This document shows, piece by piece, positions 53,101-60,973 of a stretch of 64,000 nt of DNA. Under the pieces are notes generated by a model. That model saw nothing but the letters and a program-made list of their open reading frames with translations, was not told the origin of the DNA and did not search any database. Numbering within the stretch: the first letter of the stretch is position 1; every line of letters starts with the position of its first letter. Location: positions 47,053 through 111,052 of the forward strand of contig JAGCDH010000012.1 in NCBI GenBank assembly GCA_017651165.1, written 5' to 3'. The DNA comes from Bacilli bacterium (GTDB lineage Bacteria; Bacillota_I; Bacilli_A; RFN20; CAG-826). Made by a program: the position numbers and the translations under genes.

Positions 53101-53295
53101 TTTGTTGCTCCAAAAAGTACTGATGGGAAAAACATAGAATACACACTTACATATATCACACCATATTTGGCAATTTCATACATAGTTTCCGCTTTAAGCG
53201 TTACTTCGTTCTTCCTTTCAATGGTGGGCTATACAATCTACCAAAACAATAAGAAGAGACGTTACTTAGACCATATTTATAGAGAAAATTATTAG
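50110..53295 (+). CDS. YfhO family polytopic membrane protein
   Basis: 1061 aa. About a dozen membrane helices in the first ~540 residues, starting near 36-55 and including GGDYSAQYIPMGYH (~73-86), a typical GT-C-like YfhO stretch, then a large extracytoplasmic domain (~550-1025) and one final helix followed by KKRRY. Bacillus YfhO adds sugars to lipoteichoic acid; a similar role in cell-envelope glycosylation is likely but not proven. Two bases after rsmI, so it extends that operon. It ends with a terminator-like hairpin before typA. Confidence 0.88.
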   Translation: MDISFAKDKRRDNPFKVTANKVIDKIKKWSIPNSFYYFLILISIGICFYLIMLAENNFSLAYGGDYSAQYIPMGYHVWDYFHDWFKTGHFDLFDSSIYLGVNSFGSNAYYGLFSPFNIILIIFPRSFVPQSLAITSIIKLACAGLFFSMYMKRAFGVKDVVARTCGVAYGFAGWGAFYLWYNNYQDILVFFPLVLLGVERVLKENKPWTLCTGVFFLFICNYVLAVSYIICGFFYAMFRFFQMIRSKTASENFKTLGFGFVGFMGGILMSALVFGPAMMATLSSPKLGNGTTVSYLDSLKDYLKAGKLDKVFEQLFSWNVAKDQHGSIIPKRVFYPIIEFFFPATTCRSLPTLELQNWDFDDMAVSLWCYIPFILFLVPSLIQSGKEKKWSHYIAFGLLVLSLFTPFMYYLTMGFTNGYARWTLFIATSLIAYVGIYLDKIPNVAKWHIHIGFAFAVIGIVTSWILTYKLSDPVVDGGQYGKFMHRMIYYANNGKQFDLTNLAFIIELVYTSGVYLTLFFVYNKKAFHILTTIFISVEAIVMGNLVTWGHGYDTRYNNGYAANDRFRTLLRTVTKGDKSFYRIYSSMNDDVSVNNNMMNGYSSGDYFHSLYNFEVGDFTMWNGLRDSFKGVGGHYRGKYQDLDNLLGIKYYFVSKNKAKYNNIESVNPGGYTPNVPFDFTESTKYEKDKSEYLVYENNKLNEFGHSYSKLYDPDLNINRYSDDTIKNGMLLSTYAKVTNKEAQAEIVNSNDVSLMEDYDFMTSLQTVTASQYTRKTYDITGTTGILAKQYPVNKIADIPDEFPEVTYRERDENGYSKAQHYFAFYESRVAGQPLFTANTSLYIMAQFTNAIKFDFYFLEKDESSDPSNPKYKIFMYDMHDDDSTDNTAHVRGFYLRKNVYKMAVCGKYDRSFFSNISEMHTEFKEYYDARRDALNEYPIKNVKYSSDKFTFTTDYPMDRFVVSYVPYDAGWKLTAKDTATGKKESIKLYNGNGGFVSFVAPKSTDGKNIEYTLTYITPYLAISYIVSALSVTSFFLSMVGYTIYQNNKKRRYLDHIYRENY

Positions 53296-53324
53296 GATTT
53301 TCTCTTGCTTTTAATAGTCATACT

Positions 53325-53349
53325 CCTCTAAGATATTAGAGGTTTTTTT
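53325..53349 (+). terminator. Hairpin plus T-run directly before the typA ribosome site
   Basis: CCTCTAA-GATA-TTAGAGG stem (53325-53331 with 53336-53342) then seven T's. The typA ribosome site (AAGGAGG) begins three bases later, so if a promoter lies upstream of the hairpin this works as an attenuator; otherwise it ends the yfhO transcript. Confidence 0.7.
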
Positions 53350-53367
53350 CTAAGGAGGACCTCAACT

Positions 53368-55194
53368 ATGAATATTCGAAACATTGCCATTATTGCACAC
53401 GTTGACCATGGTAAAACTACATTAGTTGACCAACTTTTAAAGTCCTCTGGAACCTTCCGTGACAACGAAGAAGTTAATGAAAGAGCAATGGACAGTAATG
53501 ATATCGAAAGAGAAAGAGGTATCACCATCTTAGCGAAAACAACTTCGATTATTTATAAAGACACAAAGATCAATATTCTTGATACTCCAGGACACGCTGA
53601 TTTCGGCGGTGAAGTTGAAAGGATTATGAACATGGTTGATGGTTGCTTATTACTAGTCGATGCTTTTGAAGGAACTATGCCTCAAACAAGATTCGTTCTT
53701 AAGAAAGCATTGCAAGCTCACATTAAACCTATCGTTGTTATCAACAAAGTTGATAGAAATAACATTGATATTGAAAGAACTCTTGATGAAGTGCTTGAAC
53801 TATTTATCGAATTAGGCGCTCCAGATGAATTCTTAGAATTCCCAGTTATCTATACTTCTGGTTTAAAAGGTACTTCCTCATTAGAGGCTAATGTCTCTAC
53901 TCAAAAACCAGGTATGGAAGCCGTGTTAGATACCATTATTAAAGAGATCCCTGCTCCAAAAGCCGATATTAATGCCCCACTTCAACTACAAGTCGCCTTA
54001 TTAGACTATAACGATTTCGTCGGTAGAATTGGTTTAGGAACAATTAAAAAAGGCACGATACGTGTCAATGATAACGTCTCCGTTGCTAGACTTGATGGCT
54101 CAACAGTTAACTTTAGAGTTATGAAGCTTTTTGGCTACCAAGGCTTAAAGAGATTAGAGATTGAAGAAGCATCCGCTGGTGAAATTGTCGCGGTTGCCGG
54201 TTTAACTGATATTAACGTTGGTGAAACCATCTGTGCTCAAGGTCATGTTGATCCATTACCACCAATTAGATTAGATGAACCAACCTTACAAATGACATTT
54301 GGTACAAACTCTTCTCCTTTAGCAGGACAAGACGGTAAACAACTTACCGCTCGAAAGATTGAAGAAAGATTATTTAGAGAAACACAAAAAGACGTTGCCT
54401 TAAGAGTGGAACGTATTCCAAATAAAGAATCTTGGGTAGTTTCAGGTCGCGGCGAACTCCATCTTTCAATTTTAATTGAAAATATGAGACGTGAAGGCTT
54501 TGAATTAGAAGTCAGTAAACCACAAGTCATCATCAAAGAAATTGATGGTGAAAGATGCGAACCATATGAAGATTTATTAATTGATGTACCAAATGAATTC
54601 GTTGGTGACATCATGGTTTCATTAGGCAATAGAAGTGCTGAATTAATTAACATGGACGCCAGAGAAACAGTAACTATTCTCCAATACGTTATTCCTTCCC
54701 GTGGTTTATTAGGCTTTATGACAAATTTCATGACCTTAACCAAAGGTTATGGCATTATCTCTCATACCTATAAAGAATATCGCCCAACGAGCTCATTAAA
54801 CTTAGGTGAAAGACAAATTGGTGTGTTGGTTGCTACCGAACAAGGCCAAGCCACTCCATACGCGATTGAGCACGTTGAAGAAAGAGGCACAATGTTCATT
54901 GAACCAGGTGTCATGGTCTATGAAGGCATGATTATCGGTGAAAACCGTTATGATATCGACTTAGCAGTTAACTGTGTTCTTAAAAAGAACTTAACCAACG
55001 TGAGAAGTGCGACAAAAGACACCACCGTGGTATTAAAAACACCTCGTAAGATGTCCTTAGAGGCGTGTCTAGATTATATCAATAGTGACGAACTAGTGGA
55101 AATTACTCCTGCGACATATAGAATGCGCAAAAAGATTCTCAATACCGCGGAACGAAAAAAATACGATTCTCACGTGAGAAGAGGCGAAATCTAA
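53368..55194 (+). CDS. typA: Translational GTPase TypA/BipA
   Basis: Ribosome-associated GTPase needed for ribosome assembly and stress responses, 608 aa, usual length. G1 [10 protein letters not shown] (~10-19), switch ERERGITI (~48-55), G3 [14 protein letters not shown] (~71-84), G4 NKVDR (~127-131), then EF-G-like domains. TAAGGAGG ribosome site. Its stop codon overlaps the stop of the convergent PII-like gene. Confidence 0.97.
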   Translation: MNIRNIAIIAHVDHGKTTLVDQLLKSSGTFRDNEEVNERAMDSNDIERERGITILAKTTSIIYKDTKINILDTPGHADFGGEVERIMNMVDGCLLLVDAFEGTMPQTRFVLKKALQAHIKPIVVINKVDRNNIDIERTLDEVLELFIELGAPDEFLEFPVIYTSGLKGTSSLEANVSTQKPGMEAVLDTIIKEIPAPKADINAPLQLQVALLDYNDFVGRIGLGTIKKGTIRVNDNVSVARLDGSTVNFRVMKLFGYQGLKRLEIEEASAGEIVAVAGLTDINVGETICAQGHVDPLPPIRLDEPTLQMTFGTNSSPLAGQDGKQLTARKIEERLFRETQKDVALRVERIPNKESWVVSGRGELHLSILIENMRREGFELEVSKPQVIIKEIDGERCEPYEDLLIDVPNEFVGDIMVSLGNRSAELINMDARETVTILQYVIPSRGLLGFMTNFMTLTKGYGIISHTYKEYRPTSSLNLGERQIGVLVATEQGQATPYAIEHVEERGTMFIEPGVMVYEGMIIGENRYDIDLAVNCVLKKNLTNVRSATKDTTVVLKTPRKMSLEACLDYINSDELVEITPATYRMRKKILNTAERKKYDSHVRRGEI

Positions 55195-55559
55195 TTATTT
55201 GTTTCAGAAGCTTCGTTTGGAGCTTCTTTTTTATCGTCTGTTTCCTCAACATAACGAATACCGATGGTATTATCGACAGGCATAGAAAACGCTATGCAGT
55301 TGCCTGGTTGCCCTTGGCTGACAGCACCATAAATCGCATTCAGTACTTTATCTCTAATTTTCGAAGAGACAACGATAAGAATCATCTCTTTTTCTGGTGT
55401 TACATAAACACCAAATCTTTTTTCGGCAACTTGGCTAGAAGTACCACGAGCATGAGTGACGGTTCCTCCGCGAGCGCCTGCTTCTTTCGCAGCATCCATC
55501 GCTATTTCGGAATACCCAACACTACAAATTGCAATAATTAGTTCCATTTTTTCACTCAT
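55191..55559 (-). CDS. PII-like regulatory protein A
   Basis: 122 aa, ferredoxin-like PII fold by pattern: a beta strand MELIIAICSVG, helix SEIAMDAAKEAGARGGTVTHARGTS with a T-loop-like segment, KRFGVYVTPEKEMILIVVSS, and VLNAIYGAVSQGQPGNCIAFSMPVD. An acidic tail ([18 protein letters not shown]) follows. PII proteins bind adenine nucleotides or other small effectors and control a neighbouring transporter; here the neighbour is a DUF1538 membrane protein. Effector unknown. Confidence 0.8.
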   Translation of the reverse strand: MSEKMELIIAICSVGYSEIAMDAAKEAGARGGTVTHARGTSSQVAEKRFGVYVTPEKEMILIVVSSKIRDKVLNAIYGAVSQGQPGNCIAFSMPVDNTIGIRYVEETDDKKEAPNEASETNN

Positions 55560-55570
55560 AAAAATACCTC

Positions 55571-55948
55571 CTAGAGATTGGCTAAGAATTGATACACTCT
55601 CACACCAGAAAGACCGGTTAAAGAAATTGAAAAACCAATCCCTTTGTTCCTTTTACTAGCGGCATAATAGGCCTCTAATTCTGTTTTTGCTTCGTTAAGC
55701 TTTTCTTCTCTGATAATCGAAACGACGATTTCTTTTCTGTTGTCTTCTATACCTAAAATATCCATTACACGCTTAGAAGCTGTTCCTGTTCCCATTTGGA
55801 CAAACGAAGCCGTAGAACCAGCGCGTCTAAATATTTCAATAACAGCATTAGCATTACCTTGATTAACTATGGCAAAATAAGCGACTAAAGGTTTTATTTC
55901 GTTTGTTTTATCAAAAGGTAATTTAGTTTCTTTCTTACGTTTTGCCAT
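55571..55948 (-). CDS. PII-like regulatory protein B
   Basis: 125 aa, also PII-like: LVAYFAIVNQGNANAVIEIFRRAGSTASFVQMGTGTAS, with a T-loop-like region, then ILGIEDNRKEIVVSIIREEKLNEAKTELEAYY. Only weakly similar to protein A, so the two are diverged paralogues. It lies one base after the DUF1538 gene and 11 bases before protein A, all in one operon. Confidence 0.78.
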   Translation of the reverse strand: MAKRKKETKLPFDKTNEIKPLVAYFAIVNQGNANAVIEIFRRAGSTASFVQMGTGTASKRVMDILGIEDNRKEIVVSIIREEKLNEAKTELEAYYAASKRNKGIGFSISLTGLSGVRVYQFLANL

Positions 55949-55949
55949 A

Positions 55950-57557
55950 TTACGCTCCCTTTATAAAGTGAATAACTTGAACATCATCAACTTCTGCGAT
56001 AGCTTTCTTCGCCGCAATACGACGACGTAACTGTTTAAATTCCAACGCTACACCTAGCATTTGAATGGCGATAATTGGTGTTAAAGCGATTAGAGCCACA
56101 ACACCAAAGGCCTCTCCATAATAACTAAGATCATAAGCACTATCCATATCATGTTTATCGTTGCCTACTTGGAAGTAAATACCAATAATCATTGGCAAAA
56201 CAAACGATGTTGACATAGGACCGGAGGCAGTACCGCCAGAGTCAAACGCCATAGCGGTAAAAATATCAGGACAAACAACCATGAGTAATAAAGAAATGAT
56301 ATATCCTGGTATGATATAGTACAAAATTGAGAAATTATAGATTGCCCTAATAGCGGCCAGCATAATTGCCACACCCACACCAAGCGATAAAGTTAAAAGG
56401 ACTGTTCTTTTTTTAATTTGACCAGAAGAAATTGTTTCCATCTGTGTCGTTAAAACATGCACGGCTGGCTCGCATAGAATGGTCACTAATCCAATTGCAA
56501 ATGCAAACAAGATAATGATCCACGCCTTTTCTTGCCAATAAGCCCCAATGGCTCTACCAACAATGTCCCCCATCGGTCTCATAACCGCTGTGGTAGAAGA
56601 TAAAAACAACGACAAACCAATAAAGGAATAACCAAATCCAATAAGCAATGATAGAATTCTCGCCTTTGGAAGTTTAATAAATAACTTGTTATAGATAAAG
56701 AAAATGACAAGAATTGGAGAAAGGGCAATACCCACTTCAATCAACGAACCAAGTTGTCCACGATTTGGAAATAAAGTTGAAATAAAATAATTAGCAAAAT
56801 TTGAATTGAAATTCTCGACTGGAGCTGGTTCATAATCTGGAATACTTGATTTAATCAAGATACAAATGGTCATTGTAATAATCGGTCCAATTGAGGCCAT
56901 ACCAACAAGGCCAAAACTGTCACTTCGAGCGGTTCTACCACCTCTAACAATAGCTACACCAGCACCAAGCGCTAAAATAAACGGGACAGTTGCAGAACCA
57001 GTTGTAACTCCACCACTATCAAAGATAAACGGTAGCAATTTCACTTTGTTTGGATCTATAGCAATCAAGCAAATGAGCATGAAAGTAATCATGTAGAAAA
57101 ATAGATACCAAACTTTAAGCGATTTGTGGAAAATGATACGTAAAACACCAATGACCACAAATATTCCTACACCTATAGCGATGCTGCCAATTAGCAAGAT
57201 GGCATTCAATGCTTGGTTATCTTTTACTATAGTAACTTGCTTAGAGACAATAAGAATTGATGGTTCGGCACACGTAATTAATGCGCCTAAAGCAAGAGAA
57301 AAAACAATCACGATGAACAAGTTTTCTTGCTTTGACAAGGAACTACCCATGTATTCGCCAACTTTTGTTAATCCAGTAGCAGCGCCAATTTGGAATAAAG
57401 CAAGGCCAACGATTAAAATTACGCCACCAATGATGAGCATAATGTAATCGTTTTTGTAAAGAGATAATAAAGGCGTCCAAGATATAATACACACAATCAA
57501 TATGATTGGAGCGATTGATAATAATGAAGTAATTAATGCTTTAAGATAACGATTCTT
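55950..57557 (-). CDS. DUF1538 family membrane protein (two tandem repeats)
   Basis: About 535 aa. I start at the in-frame ATG at 57557 (MKNRYLKAL); another start eight codons upstream (57581) is possible. About 12-14 membrane helices in two similar halves. Each half has a CEP segment (ITCAEPSILIVSKQV, ~95; TILCEPAVHVLTTQM, second half) and a DSGGxTxG-type segment (FDSGGVTTGSAT; FDSGGTASGPMS). DUF1538 proteins have been reported as cation/proton antiporters in halophiles (from memory, not checked). With two PII-like genes after it, a PII-gated channel or antiporter is likely. Confidence 0.85.
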   Translation of the reverse strand, partial: KNRYLKALITSLLSIAPIILIVCIISWTPLLSLYKNDYIMLIIGGVILIVGLALFQIGAATGLTKVGEYMGSSLSKQENLFIVIVFSLALGALITCAEPSILIVSKQVTIVKDNQALNAILLIGSIAIGVGIFVVIGVLRIIFHKSLKVWYLFFYMITFMLICLIAIDPNKVKLLPFIFDSGGVTTGSATVPFILALGAGVAIVRGGRTARSDSFGLVGMASIGPIITMTICILIKSSIPDYEPAPVENFNSNFANYFISTLFPNRGQLGSLIEVGIALSPILVIFFIYNKLFIKLPKARILSLLIGFGYSFIGLSLFLSSTTAVMRPMGDIVGRAIGAYWQEKAWIIILFAFAIGLVTILCEPAVHVLTTQMETISSGQIKKRTVLLTLSLGVGVAIMLAAIRAIYNFSILYYIIPGYIISLLLMVVCPDIFTAMAFDSGGTASGPMSTSFVLPMIIGIYFQVGNDKHDMDSAYDLSYYGEAFGVVALIALTPIIAIQMLGVALEFKQLRRRIAAKKAIAEVDDVQVIHFIKGA

Positions 57558-57626
57558 CATAGAATTATAATACACGCACAAAAATGATTTTTAAAATGCA
57601 AACTTTGTTGGAATTTTAAAAACTTA

Positions 57627-58559
57627 CTATTTGAACAATTCTTCAAACACTTTTGGCATTGGCGCAGCAAACTTCACTAGTTTACCTGTAAATGGATGGA
57701 TAAAAGCTAGTTCATAAGCATGGAGGCCTAATCTTTTAATTGGATTTGCAGGTTCGCCATATTTATCATCGCCGATAATATGATGGCCTCTTTCCCCTAA
57801 ATGAACACGGATTTGATTCTTTCTTCCGGTATCGATATTGACATCAAGTAGCGAGTACGTGCCATTAGTTTTCATCACTTTATAATGGGTAATCGCTAGT
57901 TGCCCATCGCCTTGTTTTTTAGAAGAATACATCAAGTTTTGGCTGTTCTTTTTTAGATATGTTTTAATTGTGTCGCTTGGCTTTTCCATTACACCTTCAA
58001 CAATCGCATAATAACCACGTTTTTTAACAATGTCATTCCACTTCTCTTGTAAAGCTTGTTGGATTTTCACATTTTTAGCGACCATCAAGACGCCAGATGT
58101 ATCTTCGTCTAATCTATGAACCACGAAAATACGATTGTGTTTGTCTTTTTGCTGCACATAGTCAGACAACATGCGATATGCCGTTGAGGATTTCTCATTA
58201 TCTGAAGCAATCGAAAGAAGGCCGCTTGGTTTGTTGATAACGATAATGTCGTCATCTTCATAAATGATTGGGAGTTTACTTCTAGTTTTCTTTTTGATCG
58301 GAGAATTAGAAATAATAATGGTGTCTTCGGGATATAATTTGAAATTAAACTGGCTAACTGGCGCTCCATCGATAGAAACACGATGTGAAGAAAGAAGAGA
58401 TTTAACTGAGTTGCGGGATTGGCTCTTAAAAGTTTCTAAAAGAAACTCAAGAAGTTCGCATTCTTTAGTTACTTTATATTCTCTAATGTTGTTATAGTTC
58501 TTCTTTTTTGGTGCTTCGTGAGCTTTGTTTTTATTAACCGGTTTTCTCATATTTTTCAT
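57627..58559 (-). CDS. RluA family 23S rRNA/tRNA pseudouridine synthase
   Basis: About 310 aa. S4 RNA-binding domain (~35-90: KSLLSSHRVSIDGAPV), then the catalytic motif HRLDEDTSGVLM with the catalytic Asp, and RKNQIRVHLGERGHHIIGDDKYG. The exact target is unknown. The start is uncertain: ATG at 58559 or 58550 (nine bases later) are both possible and neither has a ribosome site. A TATAAT overlaps the first ATG, so the ATG at 58550 would be leaderless; an upstream GTG (58586) lies in the degV terminator. Confidence 0.9.
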   Translation of the reverse strand: MKNMRKPVNKNKAHEAPKKKNYNNIREYKVTKECELLEFLLETFKSQSRNSVKSLLSSHRVSIDGAPVSQFNFKLYPEDTIIISNSPIKKKTRSKLPIIYEDDDIIVINKPSGLLSIASDNEKSSTAYRMLSDYVQQKDKHNRIFVVHRLDEDTSGVLMVAKNVKIQQALQEKWNDIVKKRGYYAIVEGVMEKPSDTIKTYLKKNSQNLMYSSKKQGDGQLAITHYKVMKTNGTYSLLDVNIDTGRKNQIRVHLGERGHHIIGDDKYGEPANPIKRLGLHAYELAFIHPFTGKLVKFAAPMPKVFEELFK

Positions 58560-58573
58560 TATACACACGGACA

Positions 58574-58602
58574 CAAAAAAAGGCACCTAGTTAGGCGCCT
58601 TT
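58574..58602 (-). terminator. Intrinsic terminator of degV
   Basis: AAAGGCGCC/GGTGCCTTT stem (one G-U pair; 58594-58602 with 58579-58587) followed by a T-run on the minus strand. Confidence 0.85.
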
Positions 58603-58622
58603 AATGATTCTTTTTTTATAGA

Positions 58623-59516
58623 CTATTTGCCATCGCCTTCAAAGCGGGTAACTTCTTTACCGCGGCAGAAGCAAGCGACAACACCTGGGCCACAGGATGT
58701 ACCAACGATAGGTCCAATCCAGAAAATCTTGGCAGGAAGATTGAGTTCTTCTTCAAATCTCTTCTTTAAACCTTCAGCACGTTCCATAGCCATACCTTGG
58801 CAGATGTAGATTTCTTTTGTTTCGCCTGGAACAATGGCTTCTTTGATGCAATCAAATAATGCATTTAAGGAAGCTTTTGTACCTCTCACAGTATTGATAG
58901 TTAAGTTGTTACCTTTTCTATCACTGATGAAGATTGGTTTAACACCAAAGATATTGCCAAAGAAAGCTTTAGAGCCTTTAATACGACCAGCAGCCTTCAA
59001 ATAAGATAAGGTGTCTGTTGTACAGAATTGGTTGTAGAAGAATTGGTTGTCATAAACCCATTTTTCTAATTCTTCGATAGAAAGACCTTTTCTTTGTTGT
59101 TCAGCAGCATCAAGAACCATCATACCTAATGTCATAGCAGCGGCTAATGTATCGACACCAATCATTTTGCGATCTGGGAATTCTTCTAATAATTCTTGCT
59201 TAGCAAGATTGAATAAATTCATAGAACCAGTTAAGGCGCCAGAGCAACCTAAATAAATGATATCTATACCTTTTTCAAAGTAAGGACGAACTCTTGTTAA
59301 GACTTCTTCCATTGAAACTTGTGTTGTTTTAACTTTTTTACCTTGGGATAACCAGCCAAAGAATTCTTCTGGGCTGTATTCTTTCCAGTCTAAGTCTGCG
59401 TGCTTTTCAACACCATCCACGACGAGGCCAAAATAGAAGTACTCAATGTTATTGGCTTTTCTTTGTTCGGTACTTAAGTCGCAGCTAGAATCTGTGAAAA
59501 TTTGATATTTTGCCAT
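58623..59516 (-). CDS. DegV family fatty acid-binding protein
   Basis: 297 aa from the ATG at 59516 (GAGAGGTAA upstream; an earlier ATG at 59543 lacks a ribosome site). DegV fold: FTDSSCDL (~7-14), KTTQVS (~60-65), CSGALTGS (~92-99) which bind the carboxylate of a fatty acid, and a C-terminal domain with GPIVGTSCGPGVV. Such proteins present fatty acids to fatty-acid kinase. The SD sequence can pair with an upstream CCTC. Stands alone with its own terminator. Confidence 0.9.
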   Translation of the reverse strand: MAKYQIFTDSSCDLSTEQRKANNIEYFYFGLVVDGVEKHADLDWKEYSPEEFFGWLSQGKKVKTTQVSMEEVLTRVRPYFEKGIDIIYLGCSGALTGSMNLFNLAKQELLEEFPDRKMIGVDTLAAAMTLGMMVLDAAEQQRKGLSIEELEKWVYDNQFFYNQFCTTDTLSYLKAAGRIKGSKAFFGNIFGVKPIFISDRKGNNLTINTVRGTKASLNALFDCIKEAIVPGETKEIYICQGMAMERAEGLKKRFEEELNLPAKIFWIGPIVGTSCGPGVVACFCRGKEVTRFEGDGK

Positions 59517-59577
59517 ATTCAAATTACCTCTCAATGAGGGCATTTTGTCATAAGTCGATATTTAAAACTAGATTAGT

Positions 59578-59609
59578 AATGTTTACAAACGGGGTGGCGG
59601 TGTAACATT
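59578..59609. promoter_or_regulatory. Imperfect inverted repeat upstream of degV
   Basis: Arms AATGTTTACA and TGTAACATT around a G-rich loop. No T-run follows, so it is more likely an operator or RNA structure than a terminator. A possible -35/-10 for degV (TTGTAA, TAAATA) overlaps it. Confidence 0.25.
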
Positions 59610-59633
59610 TATAAAATTAAATAATTAGAATTA

Positions 59634-59774
59634 TTACGCACCATCAATATGTGTATCACAAATATTATCTTCTCTTTTACGACGGTTTTCCTGTTCGCGT
59701 TCGCGGAACATGTCTATGTCCTCGCCTGTAAAATATCTTTTTCTTCTTTTACGTCTTTTAGTGACGTCATCCAT
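59634..59774 (-). CDS. Small highly basic protein (46 aa)
   Basis: Short ORF ATG at 59774 to TAA at 59634. The N-terminus is strongly basic (KRRKRRKRY), followed by an acidic/basic helix (FREREQENRRKRED) and a short tail. Its ATG follows the ATP-grasp stop as TAA-T-ATG and a GAGG lies upstream, so it is likely translated with that gene. No known family; could bind nucleic acid or act as an accessory to the enzyme. Real expression is not proven. Confidence 0.5.
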   Translation of the reverse strand: MDDVTKRRKRRKRYFTGEDIDMFREREQENRRKREDNICDTHIDGA

Positions 59775-59775
59775 A

Positions 59776-60972
59776 TTAATTTCTAGCCTCACAGAATTCT
59801 TGGAATTCTTGTACTTCTTCTAATGTATCAAACTTCGCCATGAAGAATCTATTGCCCATCGCGCCGCTTAAGACGTCTGGATAACGGCCACTGGCACAGA
59901 TATTATTTCTATATTTGTCATAGACAATGCCATCATCATTAGCGTAGTCCACCCAGTCTCTTCTGGATGCGCAGGCAGCATAATATTTCGGCAAGCCCGT
60001 CTCTCCATGATTCTCATTAAACGCCATCACATCAGCATAGATTTGGTAGCAGTTTACTGATTGAGAGAAGTTGATCAAGTCTGGTGTATAACCGCCAGCA
60101 GGTCTCATATTTGTTTCAAGGGCAACGATATCGTTAACTTTGCCCACATTAGGAACATCTTTAGTTAACCTAAAGAATTCTAAATGGAAGAATCTTTTTT
60201 TAACATTAAATGCCTTAATAACTTTTTGGCCAATTTCTTTTAAATCTTCTGGCACTTCTTTAACAGTGTAGTAGAAAAGATCTTTGCCTTCTTTAACCAC
60301 ATCCGCGACAGATGGAGGGAAGACATTTGAAGCGCAGAAAACGACGTTACTATCTTCATCACAAATACCATCAAAAGAGACGATATTCCCAGTGACAAAT
60401 TGCTCACAAATATAGGTGATCCAGGACTCTTTTTTGCTGAAAAACTCATCCACGTCCCCGCTATTTTCGATTTTGAAGTCACCAGAAGCACCAACGCCCA
60501 TATCTGGTTTGATAAAGACTGGATAGCCAACTTTATCAATGAATTTTAATAGGCTTTCTTTATCAGATACTAAAGTATAATCAGCGGTTTTGACACCGGC
60601 TTTCTTATAGAGTTCTTTCATCAATGATTTGTGTTGCCAGTATTGTAATTCGTCTGGTCTAACACCATTTGGAATGTTGAAATCATTTCTTAGCCACGAA
60701 TCTTTTTCTAGCCAATATTCGTTGTTGCTTTCGACATAGTCGATAATGCCATATTTATTTCTAAAATGACCAACAGCGTGTTTTTCATTTTCATAGTTAT
60801 CCATGTCATAACAACAGTAATACTCATCAAGGCAATTTCTTAATTCATGAGAAAGTTCAAAGAATGAGGCATCACCCACACCTAAAACTCGGAAGCCATT
60901 ATTTTTTAAAGCTTGTGCGAATCTGTAATACGTTTCAGGAAAATGTGGAGAAATGACTATAAAGTTTCGCAT
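59776..60972 (-). CDS. ATP-grasp domain ligase
   Basis: 398 aa. ATP-grasp carboxylate-amine/thiol ligase by pattern: VGYPVFIKPDMGVGASGDFKI (~150-170, ATP-binding Lys and Gly-rich loop), ICEQFVTGNIVSFDGICD, FHLEFFRLT, and ALETNMRPAGGYTPDLINFS (~285-304, metal-binding Glu/Asn). It would join an acid and an amine using ATP; substrates unknown. It starts one base after the FGGY kinase stop (TAG-T-ATG), so the two share an operon and likely a pathway. Confidence 0.85.
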   Translation of the reverse strand: MRNFIVISPHFPETYYRFAQALKNNGFRVLGVGDASFFELSHELRNCLDEYYCCYDMDNYENEKHAVGHFRNKYGIIDYVESNNEYWLEKDSWLRNDFNIPNGVRPDELQYWQHKSLMKELYKKAGVKTADYTLVSDKESLLKFIDKVGYPVFIKPDMGVGASGDFKIENSGDVDEFFSKKESWITYICEQFVTGNIVSFDGICDEDSNVVFCASNVFPPSVADVVKEGKDLFYYTVKEVPEDLKEIGQKVIKAFNVKKRFFHLEFFRLTKDVPNVGKVNDIVALETNMRPAGGYTPDLINFSQSVNCYQIYADVMAFNENHGETGLPKYYAACASRRDWVDYANDDGIVYDKYRNNICASGRYPDVLSGAMGNRFFMAKFDTLEEVQEFQEFCEARN

Positions 60973-60973
60973 A

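Noticed and set aside
54243..54743. 166-aa minus-strand frame inside typA
   Set aside because: Shadow of a conserved GTPase gene.
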